Notes: generated from the sequence alone by a model not told the origin. A DNA stretch of 64,000 nucleotides from Luidia sarsii (GCA_949987565.1 OX465102.1:15941812-16005811), one strand, 5' to 3'; shown: positions 23,601-38,600, numbered from the stretch's first letter. Made by a program: numbers and translations.

Positions 23601-26600
23601 CACGATTGCGTCATTGCATTTTGGCCCCGGAGGGTGTTTCTAGACTACATCTCCAATTGATATCAACAAATAAAATTAAAAAATCTTGCTCCGTTGGCCA
23701 AATATGCTCAATTGAATGTTAAAATCTTAAAAGTTTATGACCTCATTAATATTCATGAGATGACGTCACGATCAAATGAGGGCAATTTTTGGATACACCT
23801 TTTCCCAACTTAGATATAGTGCAATTTTGGAACTAAACGAAATTGCTTATTTGCTTTTATTGCAGTTTGAAATTTGCCCCTTTAAAGCGCAGTCACGTGA
23901 CACGTGGTGACGTCATGAAGTTTTAAAGACAACTGTGCACAACTTCAGCAAGGGCTCTATGCATTTGTCAAGTTTGATAAAAATCCAAGTGTGTTCAATG
24001 GCAAAAGTGCCGTCCACAAAAACCCTGTGCTTTGTCTATGGGATTTTTACGACCAGAAAAAGAAGAAGAAGAAGACAAAAAAAAAAAATCAGAACAAAAA
24101 CAATAGCTTTTCCGTATGGAACGGAAAAGCTAATAACAAATTAATAGGAGAATACACAATTACATAGCGCACCATAGCCTCACTATCACAATCATTAGGC
24201 CCTACATATGATAAAACTGTTTTAGCTTCTTACCAAAGCTATTCAAAGTTCAAATGAGCTATCTTTCCCAGTTTATGATTGAATCGCAGGTTCTAGCTAT
24301 GTAGAATAGAATAGTCCAGTAAATCATAGAAGGAAAGCCATTGGATCATTCCATGTTCTGGAGTACCACAATTTAAGTAAAAAGGGCTTGAAAGCCAGTG
24401 TGCAGTTCACTATTAAAAACTCCATGAGATTGTCTCTTGCACACCTTTGAAACTCTCACAAAGCTGCTTAATTAACTGCTTGGGTTTTTTTTAAGAATAA
24501 TATTTCCAAAGAGGGATATCCATCCTGTCCCCATTTTGAACAAAATCAACGGGCGGACATCTTTGTCTGAGAAAGCGACGCTACTCTTCTGCATTATGAG
24601 AATGTGGTCGAATGTGCGCACAAGACCTTGACAAGGTGGAACGCTCATTGCATGCTGAGGTCTCTTTCAGTAGATATCAAACACACTTGACAGCGATTGT
24701 TTGTTGTCCCCTGTTACGGTTGTGGTTGGTAATTGATCCTGGCCAACTCCCCCCCCCCCCTATCCAGTCCACAGTTCGTTTGTTCTTCCAATTCTGCCAC
24801 ACGCAGGCGTTTGAGAGAGTGGCCCCTATGAAGCCGTATTGATCGGAATCGAGAATTAATCCCCGCTCCTCCCGTTTAATCCAAACCCTGCCCTATCCCT
24901 GCCTCCCCTTGTGATGGGAGGTGGAGGGGGAGGGGGGGACTTCCTTTGTGTTCCAAGCACCTCAGCTCTGATGATGATGTTCCAATCAACCGCTGAGGGA
25001 CAGCTCTAGCTTTGGCCTGGTCAGCAAATATTGGCTGGAGTCGTTAAAAAGGGAGGGAATGAATGGAGTTGGTGCAAAGTCTGTTTTAAACTAGAAAAGG
25101 GAACAGATACATAAAGCATTTTTTTTCGCCCTTTTGTTCGCCGTCTCTCAAAAGTGGATGTATTTCTCAATATCAATTATCCCCATTTTTTTCACCTCAT
25201 TTCAAACCATAATCAAATTTGAAGGGGTCATTTCTTGACCCTGCGGACTAAAAATCTGTAACAACTCCCTTTGCTATATTCCAAAATTTGTTTTTCTTAA
25301 AATTTAGTGGGCCTGACGTTTCGATCCTAGCAGGACCTTTCTCAAAGGCAGAGTGACAAGGAAAAGGTTGTCCTTGTCACTCTGCCTTTGAGAAAGGTCC
25401 TGCTAGGATCGAAACATCAGGCCCACTAAATTTTAAGATTTGCATTTTGGTAATTTTAGTCAGTAAGCAGTTTGCAACATTTTTGTATATCACTCAAAAT
25501 TTGTTTTTATAAGAATGATTAGATATCCCCAAATCAAACACAAACCGTCATCTTTCTTCTTACATCCCATGGAAAATTTTGAATATAATAATTCTCTACC
25601 TGTATTATTCTCTGCTTCCTGGTATGGATCAGTTCAAATTAGCCATCAATAAGTAAATAAGACTTAAGGCTTTGCATGGGGATGACGACCAGAGCACACT
25701 GGTTGCAACGTTGAGTTACCACCCAGGTTCTTTTCAGAACCACACCTCTTCCTTTAAGTATACATGGTGTTACCGCAAACCTTCCTTTATTCATCAATAA
25801 GTACTTATTATCCTGATTGTGGTGTGTATTGTGCCAGCTGTGGATTAGCAACTGGTCGGCTTATGTATGATTTTTTTACCTTGAAAAAAAAATAAATCCA
25901 AAAATGTCACTAGAAATGAATTGGAAATCTCTCGGCTTCACGTAACAGTGCTTTGACCATCTGAGCTATTCAGCCCTTAGATGGTGGTCATCCCAAATGC
26001 TCAACTAGTCTTTGCTGGGATGGGGGCACCAGTCAGAAGCATTTCACGATCATGACATCGCTTTCATTGAGATGTAAACAACCAATTTTAGACCTGGCTA
26101 CAGCAGCGTGGGGATCACACAAATGTGACCCGGCACAGGGACATGAGGAATATCCTACCAAAACACTTTTCAAGTAAACAACGCCTGAAGTCAAAGTATC
26201 TTTTCAATTCGATGTGTTTTTTTTTTGTTTTTTTCGGAAAGTTTATGTATTGGAGGATATTATGTCCAAAGGATTTTCTCAAAATCCATCTCTAAATGTT
26301 GAAAAAACAAGGATTTTTGGGCAGTGTTTGTGTACTATTTTCATGAAAATGTTCACACGGAAATAATTTTGATATCATTTGAAAGCTAATGGTATACTCT
26401 TTCACATCATTAGAAAATCTCAAAATCTCAAAAGTGGGGGTTATTCCTCATTATGCTGTGCCAGGTCACAAATTTTATGCAGCTTTTAAAATTCAAGTCG
26501 AACAAATAAAAGATGAAAAAAAAAAGTAATAATAATAACAAATTCTTTCTCCATCCAGGTCGTCAAGATTTGGGACTTTGAAACGGGCAATGCCGTCTTT

Positions 26601-29600
26601 GAGTTCTCACAAGCCCACGACAGCAATGCCATCACCGCCATGACCTTTGACATCTCCAACAGGAGGCTCATCACGGGCGGAAGAGACGGCCGCTTGAAAA
26701 TTTGGAACTGTAACAATGGCCATTGTCTGAAGAGACTAGAGAGAGGTATGAAGGGTTCAGCTTTGGCCTCAGTTATTTTTTTTTTTTTTTTTTTTAACTT
26801 AACAAATAAGTAAAGGAGAACTTGACTGGGATTTTTTTTTTTTAATTGTGAGGTTTTTGAGAAGTAGCAACAAAAACTTTGACTGGAGCAGGATTTGAAC
26901 CTGAGACTTGTTGTTTGCAGGATCAAATCCCCTTCCTGTCAAAGTTTTCTTTTCTTTTTCTGTCAAAATTTTCCCAGTCATTTTTTTAAATTATTATTTG
27001 GGCTTCATTTGTGAAAATACCGAAGAAAATCTTAGATGACAGCCTTCAGGAGAAGATGAGCAGAGTACACTGTTCGAAACGTCGAGTTCCTCCGGATCTT
27101 TTCAGAACGACACTTACTCACAAAAGATAATTTACATGGTGTCTCCGCAAACCTATTTATCCCGATATTCTCACCATGCAAACCTTCAAATCTCATTAAA
27201 GCAAATGTTTGTCTTTCTTTTGGGTCAACTGATGGATGCTTGGCAGAGGATGACTTTGACGAGATCACCGACGTGACCTACATAGAGATGAACAAGAACC
27301 GGTTCATCGTGGCCGTGGGATGGGATCGTCACATCAACATGTACACGGACAATTCTGAGGACTTCAGGCATATCCAGCACCCACTGCCTATGTGGGCAGA
27401 TGACTTGGTGAGGAGACATGCAGACGGGGATGACAGTGGGCCATCGCCTTGGTGACCATCTCTCTTAACCGGCCCAGGTGTCAGACCATTTTCAACCACA
27501 AGCTTTTTGGAGCATGCGCAACATTGAAGTTTGGGCTATGTCCCTTCTGCATATGTCAACCTTAGGTTTAGATAAGACTTTAAAGGTCTACAGAAATAGG
27601 ATTTGAAAAAGAGCTAAAAACTCTCCTTAGATAATGTTCACAATATGATCAATACGGGAATGATTTTTAAAAATTTGTTAGCACCTAATTTTGCCCCAAA
27701 ACATTGAAAAAAGTCCAAAAATTCCCCCTGTGAGCATGTGACGTCACATACAGACCAAAAGCAGCCGAGCGAGGGGATCGAAATGCTGAGACAATAAAGT
27801 GCGCTACTGCGCATGTGACAGTGCGGTATTTACGGCTGATAGACAATAGAGATAATGCAGGGCCAGTGCAAAGCGCACGACCTCAAGGCTGACCACAAAA
27901 TCTGTTTGTGACGTAGTACGTTCGTCTCCAAAGGTGGGGGGCACAATTTTCGGACCAAAACATAGCATTTTTTAGCTAAATTAATCATTTCTGGTCTCAA
28001 AAATGATAGACACTTTGGGTTTTATAACAATACCTATTTATTTAACCCCAAGTAATATACAAAAATGTTGCAAACTGCTTACTGACTGAAATGACCAAAA
28101 TGCAAATCTCAAAATTTAGTGGGCTGACGTTTCGATCCTAGCAGGACCTTTCTCAAAGGCAGAGTGACAAGGACAAAACAGATACGTGTACACGAAGGAA
28201 GAGGGAAAAGAGTGAATAGGACACAGATGAGAAACAAAGGACAAAGAGTAAAGCTGGTAGGGTGAGATCAAAGGGAAGGGCAAGGCGTAGGGTAGGGATT
28301 AGTGAGAAGAGGGGGAAAGATCAAAGAGGGAAGTGTGGAGGAGTGAACACAAAAGAAGGATTTTTGTATATCACTTAAAAATGACTATCATATTATCCAC
28401 ATTCTTTTTTGTACATTTCCATCGCTGGTCTGTGCCAAATGAGTACCCACTATAAGTTACGTGGTGGCGCATGTAAACAGTGGTCGCGCAATCGGGTCTA
28501 TTGGGCGTGTTGGGAGGTGATTTGGATATCCGTCTGCATCATTGTACACAATAATGCTGCATGATGCTGCAGAGCTGCCTTGCCCTGTTCAATTTCTTTG
28601 CCCTGCTGACTGGCCGTTCGTGTTTGTGACCCGGCACAACGACATGAGGAATATCCCACCAAAACACTTTTAGAGGAAACAACGGCTGAAGTCAAAGTAT
28701 CTTCTCAATTCGATAAAAAAAAATTGGTTTTTTGTTTGTATTTTCGGAAAGTTAATGTATTGGAGGATATTATGTCCAAGGGATCTTTCCGAAATCCATC
28801 TCTAAAAAACGATGATTTCCGGGGGAGTGTTTGTGTACTGTTTTCATGAAAATGTTCCTGCCTTTTTGAATGGCCGCTTTTGAAGAGTCAGAATGGCGCT
28901 ACTATATTGTGTCTGTTACCAAATGAACGAGCGAAGTCCCCTTGTACTATTAACAACAAAGTTCACACGGAAATAATTTTGATATCATTTGAAAGCTAAC
29001 GGTATACTCTTTCACATCATTAGAAAATCTCAAAATCTCAAAAGTGGGGGTTATTCCTCATTATGCTGTGCCGGGTCACATTTGACTCCTGTCCTTGCAC
29101 AGAGGGACGGGCACAAGGAGGACATCCTATCCGTGGCTATCTGCCTGCCGAGTCTCCTCGCCACCTCTAGCTACGACGGCGAAGTCATCGTCTGGAATCT
29201 CATCTCGGGTCACATCTACTGCCACCTCAGGTCACCGGCACCCGAGGGCTACGTATGCGAAGAACGTGAGTTTGACCTCTCTATCGTTTTACAGCCTGTC
29301 TTGTGTGGCTCGCTGGTTTTTGCAACTCGAGTCCTTGTATTACTTCTTGGAAGTTAAGGCCAGGCCTGAAGAGCACTGTGTGCATCTGAATAGCCCTATT
29401 CACAGCTGAATGCCTCATGTTTGCCTTACGGTGTAAGAATAACTCGTTTCCCAAATTCAGATGTTTCAGTTGATTTTGTTAGAAGGCAGAGGCTACCTCT
29501 ACACAAAATTTTGACTAAAAAGCAGAAATTAAAAGTAGAAATTGCAGCCAATATCACTATGAACATCTAAACTGTGAAAATGGGGTGAAAATGTCATTTA

Positions 29601-32600
29601 GCCGTGAAAAGAAAAATCACCGTGTTTTCACCCTTATTTCATGGCACGCAGTTAGCCAAGTCATTTTCACTCTTGTTTTCACCAGTGGTCTCCAAGGCCA
29701 AATTCCTGGTGGTAAATGGCTCAAGGCAATTTAGAAGTATCTGGGAGTGACAGTTACAAGGACACCATACAGTTGGTACCTCTATGGGGGCTGGGGTCCC
29801 TTCTTGTAATTGAATTTGTCATCCCTCAAGGCTGGAGCTTGCAACCTTAGATATTTTTTCAGTGTCTCTTATTAGTGACCAGAAGATGTCCTTATCAGGT
29901 CAGAGAGGCAATTTTTTTTTCTTCACGGTGAATTCACTTCAAAATGCACCATGAAATCACAGGGACTTCTTAGTTTCACAACGAAATGACATTTTCACCC
30001 CTTTTTCACAGTTTACATGTTCATTGCTTCCTACCAGTGCGAGAGCCTGGGGGGTTAGGCGGGGTTAACGGCACTTGGGTAGGGTAAACTGTTGAATTCA
30101 GCACATTTACATGTAGTACGGGTTCCTGAGAGGGAGCATACATGTAGTGAACTGCTCAAACATTTGACACGGTTTGATTTCTGGATCCTTGCTGTTGCTT
30201 ACCACAGTGGACGGGGACAACAGTATCTGTAAGCTGCTGTTCATGTCCACCAGGAAGGAGAAGAAAAGTGCAGCTCAACTCATAGCTTCCGGCCCAAGAG
30301 GTGAGCTCAAGAGATGAGGGTGGAATGTTTACCCGTCGTGTAGGAGTCAAACCATGGGCAAGTGTACGCGCACTGCCCAAATAGTGGAGATACAGGCTCT
30401 TGTCAGAGCCATACTCCTTCTCGAAAGACACTCGCACGGTGTCATTGCCAACGTTGCTCATTGTGACTCCACAATGCCAACATTCAAATCTCATTAACAG
30501 ATACCGGTTTTCGTGTGATAGGATTTGCTTTGCATAGTCCTAGAGGAAAGTGCAATCTCAATGAGGGTTTGCCCTACTTTGAGGTATAATTAGCACTGTT
30601 ATCTTTGGCGGATTGCCTGCTGAAAAAAAATTACATGCAGTAGGTTCGAATCCTGCCAAAGCTTCCTTTATTTATTTTTTCAAAGCACTGATGAGCATGT
30701 TGTGTTATTTGTATGTCAAGTAGGGCAGACAGCCATTGAACTCACAATAATTATAACAATAATAATGATTATGTGATTTGCAGTCTCCCAAAAACCAAAA
30801 GACAGATCTTGAGGCCAATTGTTTGTTTTGGGTTAAGGAGTCCACGTTTTTAATAAATAAAAAAAATAACACAGGGAAATTCCCAATCCGGCTCCAAGTT
30901 CTTCGGCAACCAAGTATGCAACTTACGGAGTTGAACCAAAAGTCCCATGAGCTAGGCAGCAGACCGGCAGGTGGGGAGGGAGGAGGTGAAGCAAAACTGC
31001 ATGAAATGTTGGTGTGCCTCTGAGTCTAGTCAAGATGGCGAGTGAACACAAGGGACGTTTTCTTCCTTAAATATCTGCCCGTCTGCCGCCCCATAGGCAG
31101 TGGACTACTGAACCCTAACAAAAGGCCTGAGCGAGTTTCACATTGTCAGTTATGTATAAACCACTAGCGCTTTTCCTCAACTAGGAGCGTGCGCTATTGT
31201 CTCTGTTAAATTCTGGCAGTTAATTCAGCCAGAACCGACTCGTGTCACATTAAAGCGATTAATCAAGATTAATCTTTTTTTCATGGGGACTCTGAATTGG
31301 ACTTTCAATGCTGTTTACTCAAAAAGGACTTTTGGAGTAGATCTGATGCCCCATCTTAGGTCACATATTTTTTTACACAAGCATGCATGGAGACGTGATT
31401 TTTGCCAGAATTTGCAGCTTACATTTTCAGGACTAAACTTCTAGTTTTTTTGCCCCTAACAAATTTGATCTTGACATTCATTTCAGGTTGCATTCATTTC
31501 TGGAATGTCTACAACGGTGGGGTACTTTGTTCACAATTCAGCTCGGTAAGTTTACCTTGTGTAGTCTGTTGCATTATTATTAATCCCAAACATGACGAGG
31601 GCCTGAGTGTTTTGATCCTAGCAGAGCCTCTCTCAAAGGCAGAGTTCTGAATTTCGGTCATTGACGACAGGATGTGGTTTGCAACGTATTTTTGTGTTTT
31701 TCTCTGATTAATCTTTTGAAAAATGGCAAAGGAAACTTTTGACGGGGGGGACTTGAACCCGGGACATCTGGTTTTGCGTACGAGCGCTCTTACCATCTGA
31801 GCTATCCTTATCCTTAATGATTATCCTCATTTATTCTAAGACTTGTTTGGGGAGGCCACCATCCACCATCCAAGGGCTGGATAGCTCAGATGGAAGAGCA
31901 CTGGTACGTTAATCCAGAGGTCTCAGGTTCAAGTCCCAGTCCAGTCAAATTTTTCTTTTTTTAATTTGTTCAAAAGTTTCCAGCCGGTTTTTCCTTTGTT
32001 TGTTTGACTCATTTATTTTAATGAATTTATTTGGGGTTTCCGACCCGTGGAAACAACTTTTTGACGTTGCTGTAACTGCTATTACTCTATTTGTATTTAA
32101 TGCGTCATGGTTGCGTTATTGAAATTTCATTCTTTTCTGCAGTCAAAATCCAGCAGTTCCCATGTGACAGCTATGCAACTCAGTGAAGATGACACAACAC
32201 TATTTTCAGGAGACTCCAAAGGTATACCTTGCATCTTTGCAAAGTTTTCCATTAAGACTAATATGGCCTACGCTGTGTGGGACATTTTGTTTTCTTTTAT
32301 AGAAATGAACCGGAAACCTGTGGCTTAACGTACTAGAGATATCCAGCCCTTAAGATGGCGGCCATCTTAGATCGTCAACTGGTCTTTGCCGGGGTGGTAG
32401 CGCCAGTAACATATCTTAATTTCATTCAATAACGTTTCCATCCTTTCTTTCCAGGCTTTGTGTCTGCATGGGACACCGAGGGCTATTGTTTATTTGGCAA
32501 GGAAGAGGAGCCCCCTGTCTGTAAGTTCCAGTTTCAAATAATTTAAACGGATTTCCAGAAAAGTAGCAGTATAGCCTAAGTGTTGTACACGTACAGTATG

Positions 32601-35600
32601 TGTCCAAATAGGCTCATATAGTTTTATTCTAAATTTATAGGCCTATATGTGACCTGCTCTATGAAAAGGGGTATTACATGTATGTCGCGCTATGCTATAA
32701 TGTACACAAGGCTGTTCAATTGCAGAGAAGGTGAAAAATCATCCCATGGGCGATTGTCTGTTTTCTTGTTATTTGTGTTCTATGATATCCATAGTTTAAT
32801 TAAAAGTTGACAGGAATGACAACATTGATCAATAAAGGTGAAAAAACGTGTTTTTGTATCCATTGTTTGTGTCTTTTGTTTCACTGACACAATGTTTAAC
32901 GCACTTTATCTCTAAATGCAATTTCCGTAATTTGGTAAATATGAATATGCAAAAATCAATATATCTCAGGAACGGAAAATGCTACAGGGGTAAAACAAAC
33001 ACCAAATGAAAGCTTATGAAATGGAAAACCTAGCTATGTATAAAACTTTTTTTTTCCAATCTGCAACATAGTACCCCTTTTTACAGAGCCGGTCACATAT
33101 GCTCTTAATAGTGAAAGAAGGTACAGGAAAGCTGGTTGGGAAAATATTAAGCCATTTGAAGAAAAAAAAGTGGCAAAGAAATCTTAACTAGACCGGGACT
33201 TGACTTGAACCTGAGATCGCTGGTTTTGAGTACATGCAGGCCTACCGATCATCGCTACCTTAAGTATCCAGTCACTAGATGGTGGTCTTCCCAAGTTATC
33301 AACTATCTTTTCTTGGTTGGGATGTACCAGTCAAGTGAAATACACCGAGTGGAATTTCACTTCACTCCGAGCGGTTTTCACATCTTTTTAATACAGTGAT
33401 TTTCTTTTTGAGCAGTTTTGGCTTTTTTGGAGCGATTTTTCGCTCCATAAGAGAGTGGATTATTCACTCTTTTGCATTCAGAGAGTTGTTTGTGCTCAGG
33501 CAATTATTTTTTAGGATGTGATGTGTGGGTCACTATAGTGGTTCAATTTGAAAAGCAGACCCGAAGAGGAATCCCTGGATTGATTCATGAGAGAATGGAA
33601 AGAATTCAATGAGGGTTTGTTCTACCCAACACAATAAGCTCTGAGTACTCGGTGCTTTGCCCGATTGCCGGTACCTGCTGAAAAAAAAATGCAGGCAGCT
33701 CAAGCAGGATTGGAACCCGTGACTGCAGCTTTGTAGTGCAGACGTCTTAACCACTTGATTGTTTTCTATCTTTTTTTTTAATCCTCAAGTGTTAGGAACC
33801 TGGAGAGCCCATATTGAGAGCGTAACAAGGTGAGCACCACCAATTCATTACTACTTATCGTTGGCATTTTTCACAAACTGGTGAATCCATGTCGTGCAGC
33901 AGAAATGATGCTCATGTGGTCCTTTGAAAGTTAGTAGTATTTCTCAAGACACATTTTAACCCATATTCTAATGGGCAGATGTAAAAGACTTGAAGGTTTA
34001 CATGGTGGAAATACTAAGTGGAAGGTTTGCAGTGAAACCAATTATGTTTGTACTCTGCCCGTCATCTCCTGACGACGGGCAGAGTACACACTTCCCGAAA
34101 CGTTAAGTTACCGGCTCTTTTCAGAGCCATACTTTTTCTTAAAAGAGAAGTACTACATGTACATGGTGTCACCGCAAACCTTCCACTTTTTAATGGGCAG
34201 TTTAAATGTGACCCGGCATAATGACATGAGAAATATCCCACCAAAACACTTTTTGAGTAGAGAACGCCTGAAGTTAAAGTATCTTCACAATTCGATTACA
34301 AGTAAAAAAAAAATTGGGGGGGTATTTTCGGAAATTTTAAATATTAGAGGATATTATATTTTGATATCATTTGAAAGCTAATGGTATACGCTTTCACAGC
34401 ATTAGAAAATCTCAAAATCTCAAAAGTGGGGTTATTTCTCATTATGCTGTGCCGGGTCACAAATGTGATCCAGCAGTCTGTGGGGTTATATAGGCCTAAC
34501 AACACAAAGCGATATTGGGTTCCATCTTGTAGAGTTGTTCCATTGAAGAAGAACAAAAGATTGGCCACCATTAATGAGCACCAATTGCCACAGCAAAAGT
34601 TCATTCCTTGCGCTTGTGCATCAGCCTTTGATTTTTATGAATCAAGATTGCAACCGGATGGCATCAGTGATCCATTGTTTTGATAAAGAACTTGGAAAAT
34701 AGACAATAGAAAACTTTGACTGGACCGGGATTTGAACCCGAGACCTCTGGTTGTGCGTACCAGCGCTCTTTCCATCTGAGCTATCCAGCCCTTAGATGGT
34801 GACCTTCCCAAATAGTCAATTAGTCTTTGCCGGGGTGAGGGCGCCAGTCAGAAGCAATTCAACAATTAACTGCTGTATATCTCCAGGGATCACACCGCCG
34901 CTTTCAGATGCAGCTAACCAATTCTGGCTACAGCAGCTCGGGGATCACACAAAGTGGATGCAACTTTATAGTGCTCTAACTTAGACAATACTGCTGTGAA
35001 ACAAGTGTGCTCTTAGACAGTAGTGCAATAAGTTAGAACCTTGGATTCATTAGGCTTTCTTAAGCTTGTACTTGGATTGTATACTTCATTGCATGTGATG
35101 GAGTAGCTGTAGCTTCAAAAACTTATGCACTCTTTTCAACTGGTTAAGTGATATCCTTAAGCTGTCATTGGTCATCATATCTATCTATCTATTTCTTTGC
35201 ACATCTCCAGTATGAACCTTGTGGAATCCCACAACATTCTGATCACGTCGTCACTGGACTGCACAGTGAGGCTGTGGACGACGGAGGGCCATTACGTTGG
35301 TGAGTGTGATGGCAGAGTGTGATGTCAGTCAAGGGTGGTTTGCGTTTACACCACGTCAGGGTACGTCTTTTGCATGTGTGAATCTGAAGAGGAGTTTGTC
35401 AGTTCCCTTCAGAACGCGCACATTCACACACGAGATATTCTAGCATGGCGGCACTGCAAACCTTGACGTGCTGCCTCCCACCTCGATTATCCTGAAACCG
35501 CATCGGAATTGTAGTGGTCATCTCCGTGGAACTTTTTAAAGTACTTTTTTTTTTAATGCCAAGCCCAAACCCACCATCTACGGTCAAACTTGACAGACAG

Positions 35601-38600
35601 CGGTGGTGGGGAAATCAAATAATCCCATGAACGCACAGACACGCAGCATGAGAACATGCACAGCAACATTAATAGAACTTTAAAGGGTAGCTGAAATAGA
35701 AAATTCTAATATCGAGAAAACTATTGTAAGACTTGTTCACAAACTCAACACTTTTAATGTCTACCCCGTAAATAGCGACCGTAAAAGGAAAACAAAATCT
35801 TCAGCGCGCCCCGCCAACAAAAAAAACCTCTTGCATGCAGGCCAAAGAGAAGGTGATGACGTCATCGGAAGTGCAATGTTGCATGATCGACTGCACACAC
35901 ACACGTATATTATACGCGCACATCCTTGAATCTGCTTATTATGCCACTTGGATTTCATGCTGATTCTGACTTTGGGAAAAGGTAAAAAAAATTTTTTTAT
36001 AAGACCTAAGGGCCCTTTTTTGCAGAGCCAGTCTCATTTGGGATGGCCCCATCAATAAAGGGCTGAATTGCAAACATTTGGAAGTCAAATTTTTCGAACA
36101 ATAAACGCTTTGTTGAAAGAACCTCGGGTCCCGTAAAACAGTGTGCTCTGTCCACTGTCTGGAGATGTAGAGGAGCACTGATACACTTGTGACAGGTAGA
36201 AATGCAGCCAACAGGAATGGTGTACATTCAACTGACTACCGGTACATGTGGTTCTTTTAATGGTGACGCATAGCCCCCCCCAAAAAAAAAAACCTAGCCT
36301 AGAAGATATTGAAGTATCCTTAGGTGCCTGTAGTAGAAACTTGCTGGTCAAAGAACTTGGTACTGCAGTGGACTCTGGTTGTGTGTTGAATGCAGGACCT
36401 ACCGGTAAGGTAGACACTAAAGGCAGAATGCCGTACGTCAAATGTTTTCATGGCTCCTTAGCATAGATTATCTTTGGGACCCATTGACCTCCAACAGTCG
36501 GGATATTAACTCATGAATATTCAGTTGTGACGTACGGCATTCTACTTGGCCGCCTTTAGGGGATCTACCATGACCTATTGGCTGTGTGCTACTGCTAAGC
36601 AGGATACACTGGCTAAGCGAGGGCGCTATACAGGTGCGATATGCAAACGGCCTGTCACACACTGAATGTGTGGAGCAGTACTGTGGGAGCACTGCATGTG
36701 CTGTTCTGTTCCTCACGATCTCTATGTGTCGTTTGCCAGGTACTCTTGGGCAGCAGCAGACCTGGGACATCTACAATCCCTCCACCTTTGCCCACCCCAT
36801 GGTCCCCTACGACGTCCTCGTGGATCCAGTCAGCATGCCCACACACCCCATACTGGGCATCAAGATTGCCAATGGAGAAGGCGCAGATGACGATGACCGG
36901 GAGGAGGAGGAGGAAGAAGAAGAGGAAGAGGAAGAGGAGGAGGAGGAAGGGGAGGATAATAAGGGAGTGTCCAGCGCCAGGGAAGAGAAGGAAGAGAGAA
37001 GGGTAAGAGTCAACTGAATTTCAGTATTCTCGTGACCTATGATGCACGGTTCCACCGTCTTGTTTTGCTTCCATTCAAGGCAGTACTAAGGCAATACGGT
37101 GGTCAAGTGGTTAAGACGTCTGCACCAGAAAGCAGGAGTCGCGGGTTCAATGTATTTTTTTCAGCATGCAGTCGGGCAAAGATAAGGGAATGAACTTAAT
37201 AGTTACACTGTGAATGGGTTTGGCAAGGCTAGTGGAAGGCTGCCGGGTCACACACGCACGCTGAAGATTTCGGCCTGTAGTTGACTGAGTGAAGATGGTG
37301 GGGGTGGTGATGGTGGTGATGGTGGTGGTGATGATGATGGTGGTGGTGATGGTGGTGGTGGTGATGATGGTGGTGATGGTGGTGGTGGTGATGATGGTGG
37401 TGATAAGACTTCAAGGTTTGCATGGTGGAAGTACTGTAAGTGAAAGGTTTGCGGTGACACCATGTAACACTTCTCTTTCAAGAAGGAGTGTGGCTCATAA
37501 AAGAGGCGGTAACTCAACGTTTCGGGTAGTGAGTACTCTGCCCGCCATCAGGAGACAGTGGTGATGGTGGTGATAGTGTCAGTTGTGATGGTGATAATGA
37601 TGGTGATTGTCTTGATGACGTTGATGATAGTAATGATGACGATATCATTGATGATAGTGGTGATGAGGGTGACAAAAGTGACAATGATTGCCATAAGGGA
37701 TGGATACAATTATGACTAGCCCATAATTATGATGACACCTTGTGATTTCTCCTGATCATTTCAGGCTGACACTATCAGCGTCAGCAACTCCTACACACTG
37801 AGGTCCCAGTTCCACTACGACGATGACATGATAGCCAAGGAGCTCAAGCAGAAACCCTTTAACAAGGGCACCGGCAAAAGGTACGTAGGCGTACACGTAG
37901 GGTCCAACCCTGCCCTTCATTCTGACGTCCATTGGGGTCAAAGGATCAGGAAGGTGCTCAGCCCAAGCAAGCAAAGAAAAGGAAAACTAATTACATACGT
38001 ACTAATTGTTACTAATAATTACATATGCACAGTGGAACGTCGCTATAACGAATGCCGATATACCAAACATTCGGCTATAACAAATATGCCCTTTGGCTCC
38101 CAATTTTTGGGAACAAAATATGTGGTCACAACTGCTATAACAAACGACCTCTATACCAAACAATTTTCATGGATCCCGGGATGTTCGTTATAGCATTCCA
38201 CTGTACTATGTTCCACTGTACTTAGAAATTTTGTGGAGAGCAAAGAAAATGTCCTTGGATGAGGCGTGGACCTGATACCTCAAGCTTAATGCACTCGCAC
38301 TGTAACTACATTCAAATGAGCTATCCAACCCTAAGATGGTGGCCTTCCCAAATAGTCAACTGTCTTTGCCAAGGTATGAGTGCCAGTCAGAAGCATTTTA
38401 CCAATTAGCTGCCGTATATCACAAGTACGGTAATCATACCCCCAATTTTTTCATTCGGATGCAAACAAATCTGGCTACAGCAGTTCATCAGGGATCACAC
38501 AAAGTGGATGCAGGTTTTATTTGTGCAATTTGTGCAATCACTCTTGTCTTGACCCTTTTCCCTCCCATCTCTGTGAATCACGTGAACAGGTTGCGCCACG

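Noticed and set aside
34718..34790. A functional tRNA-Cys gene
   Set aside because: Position 33 is C, and close relatives of the unit are scattered through the window in degraded form, as expected for a SINE.
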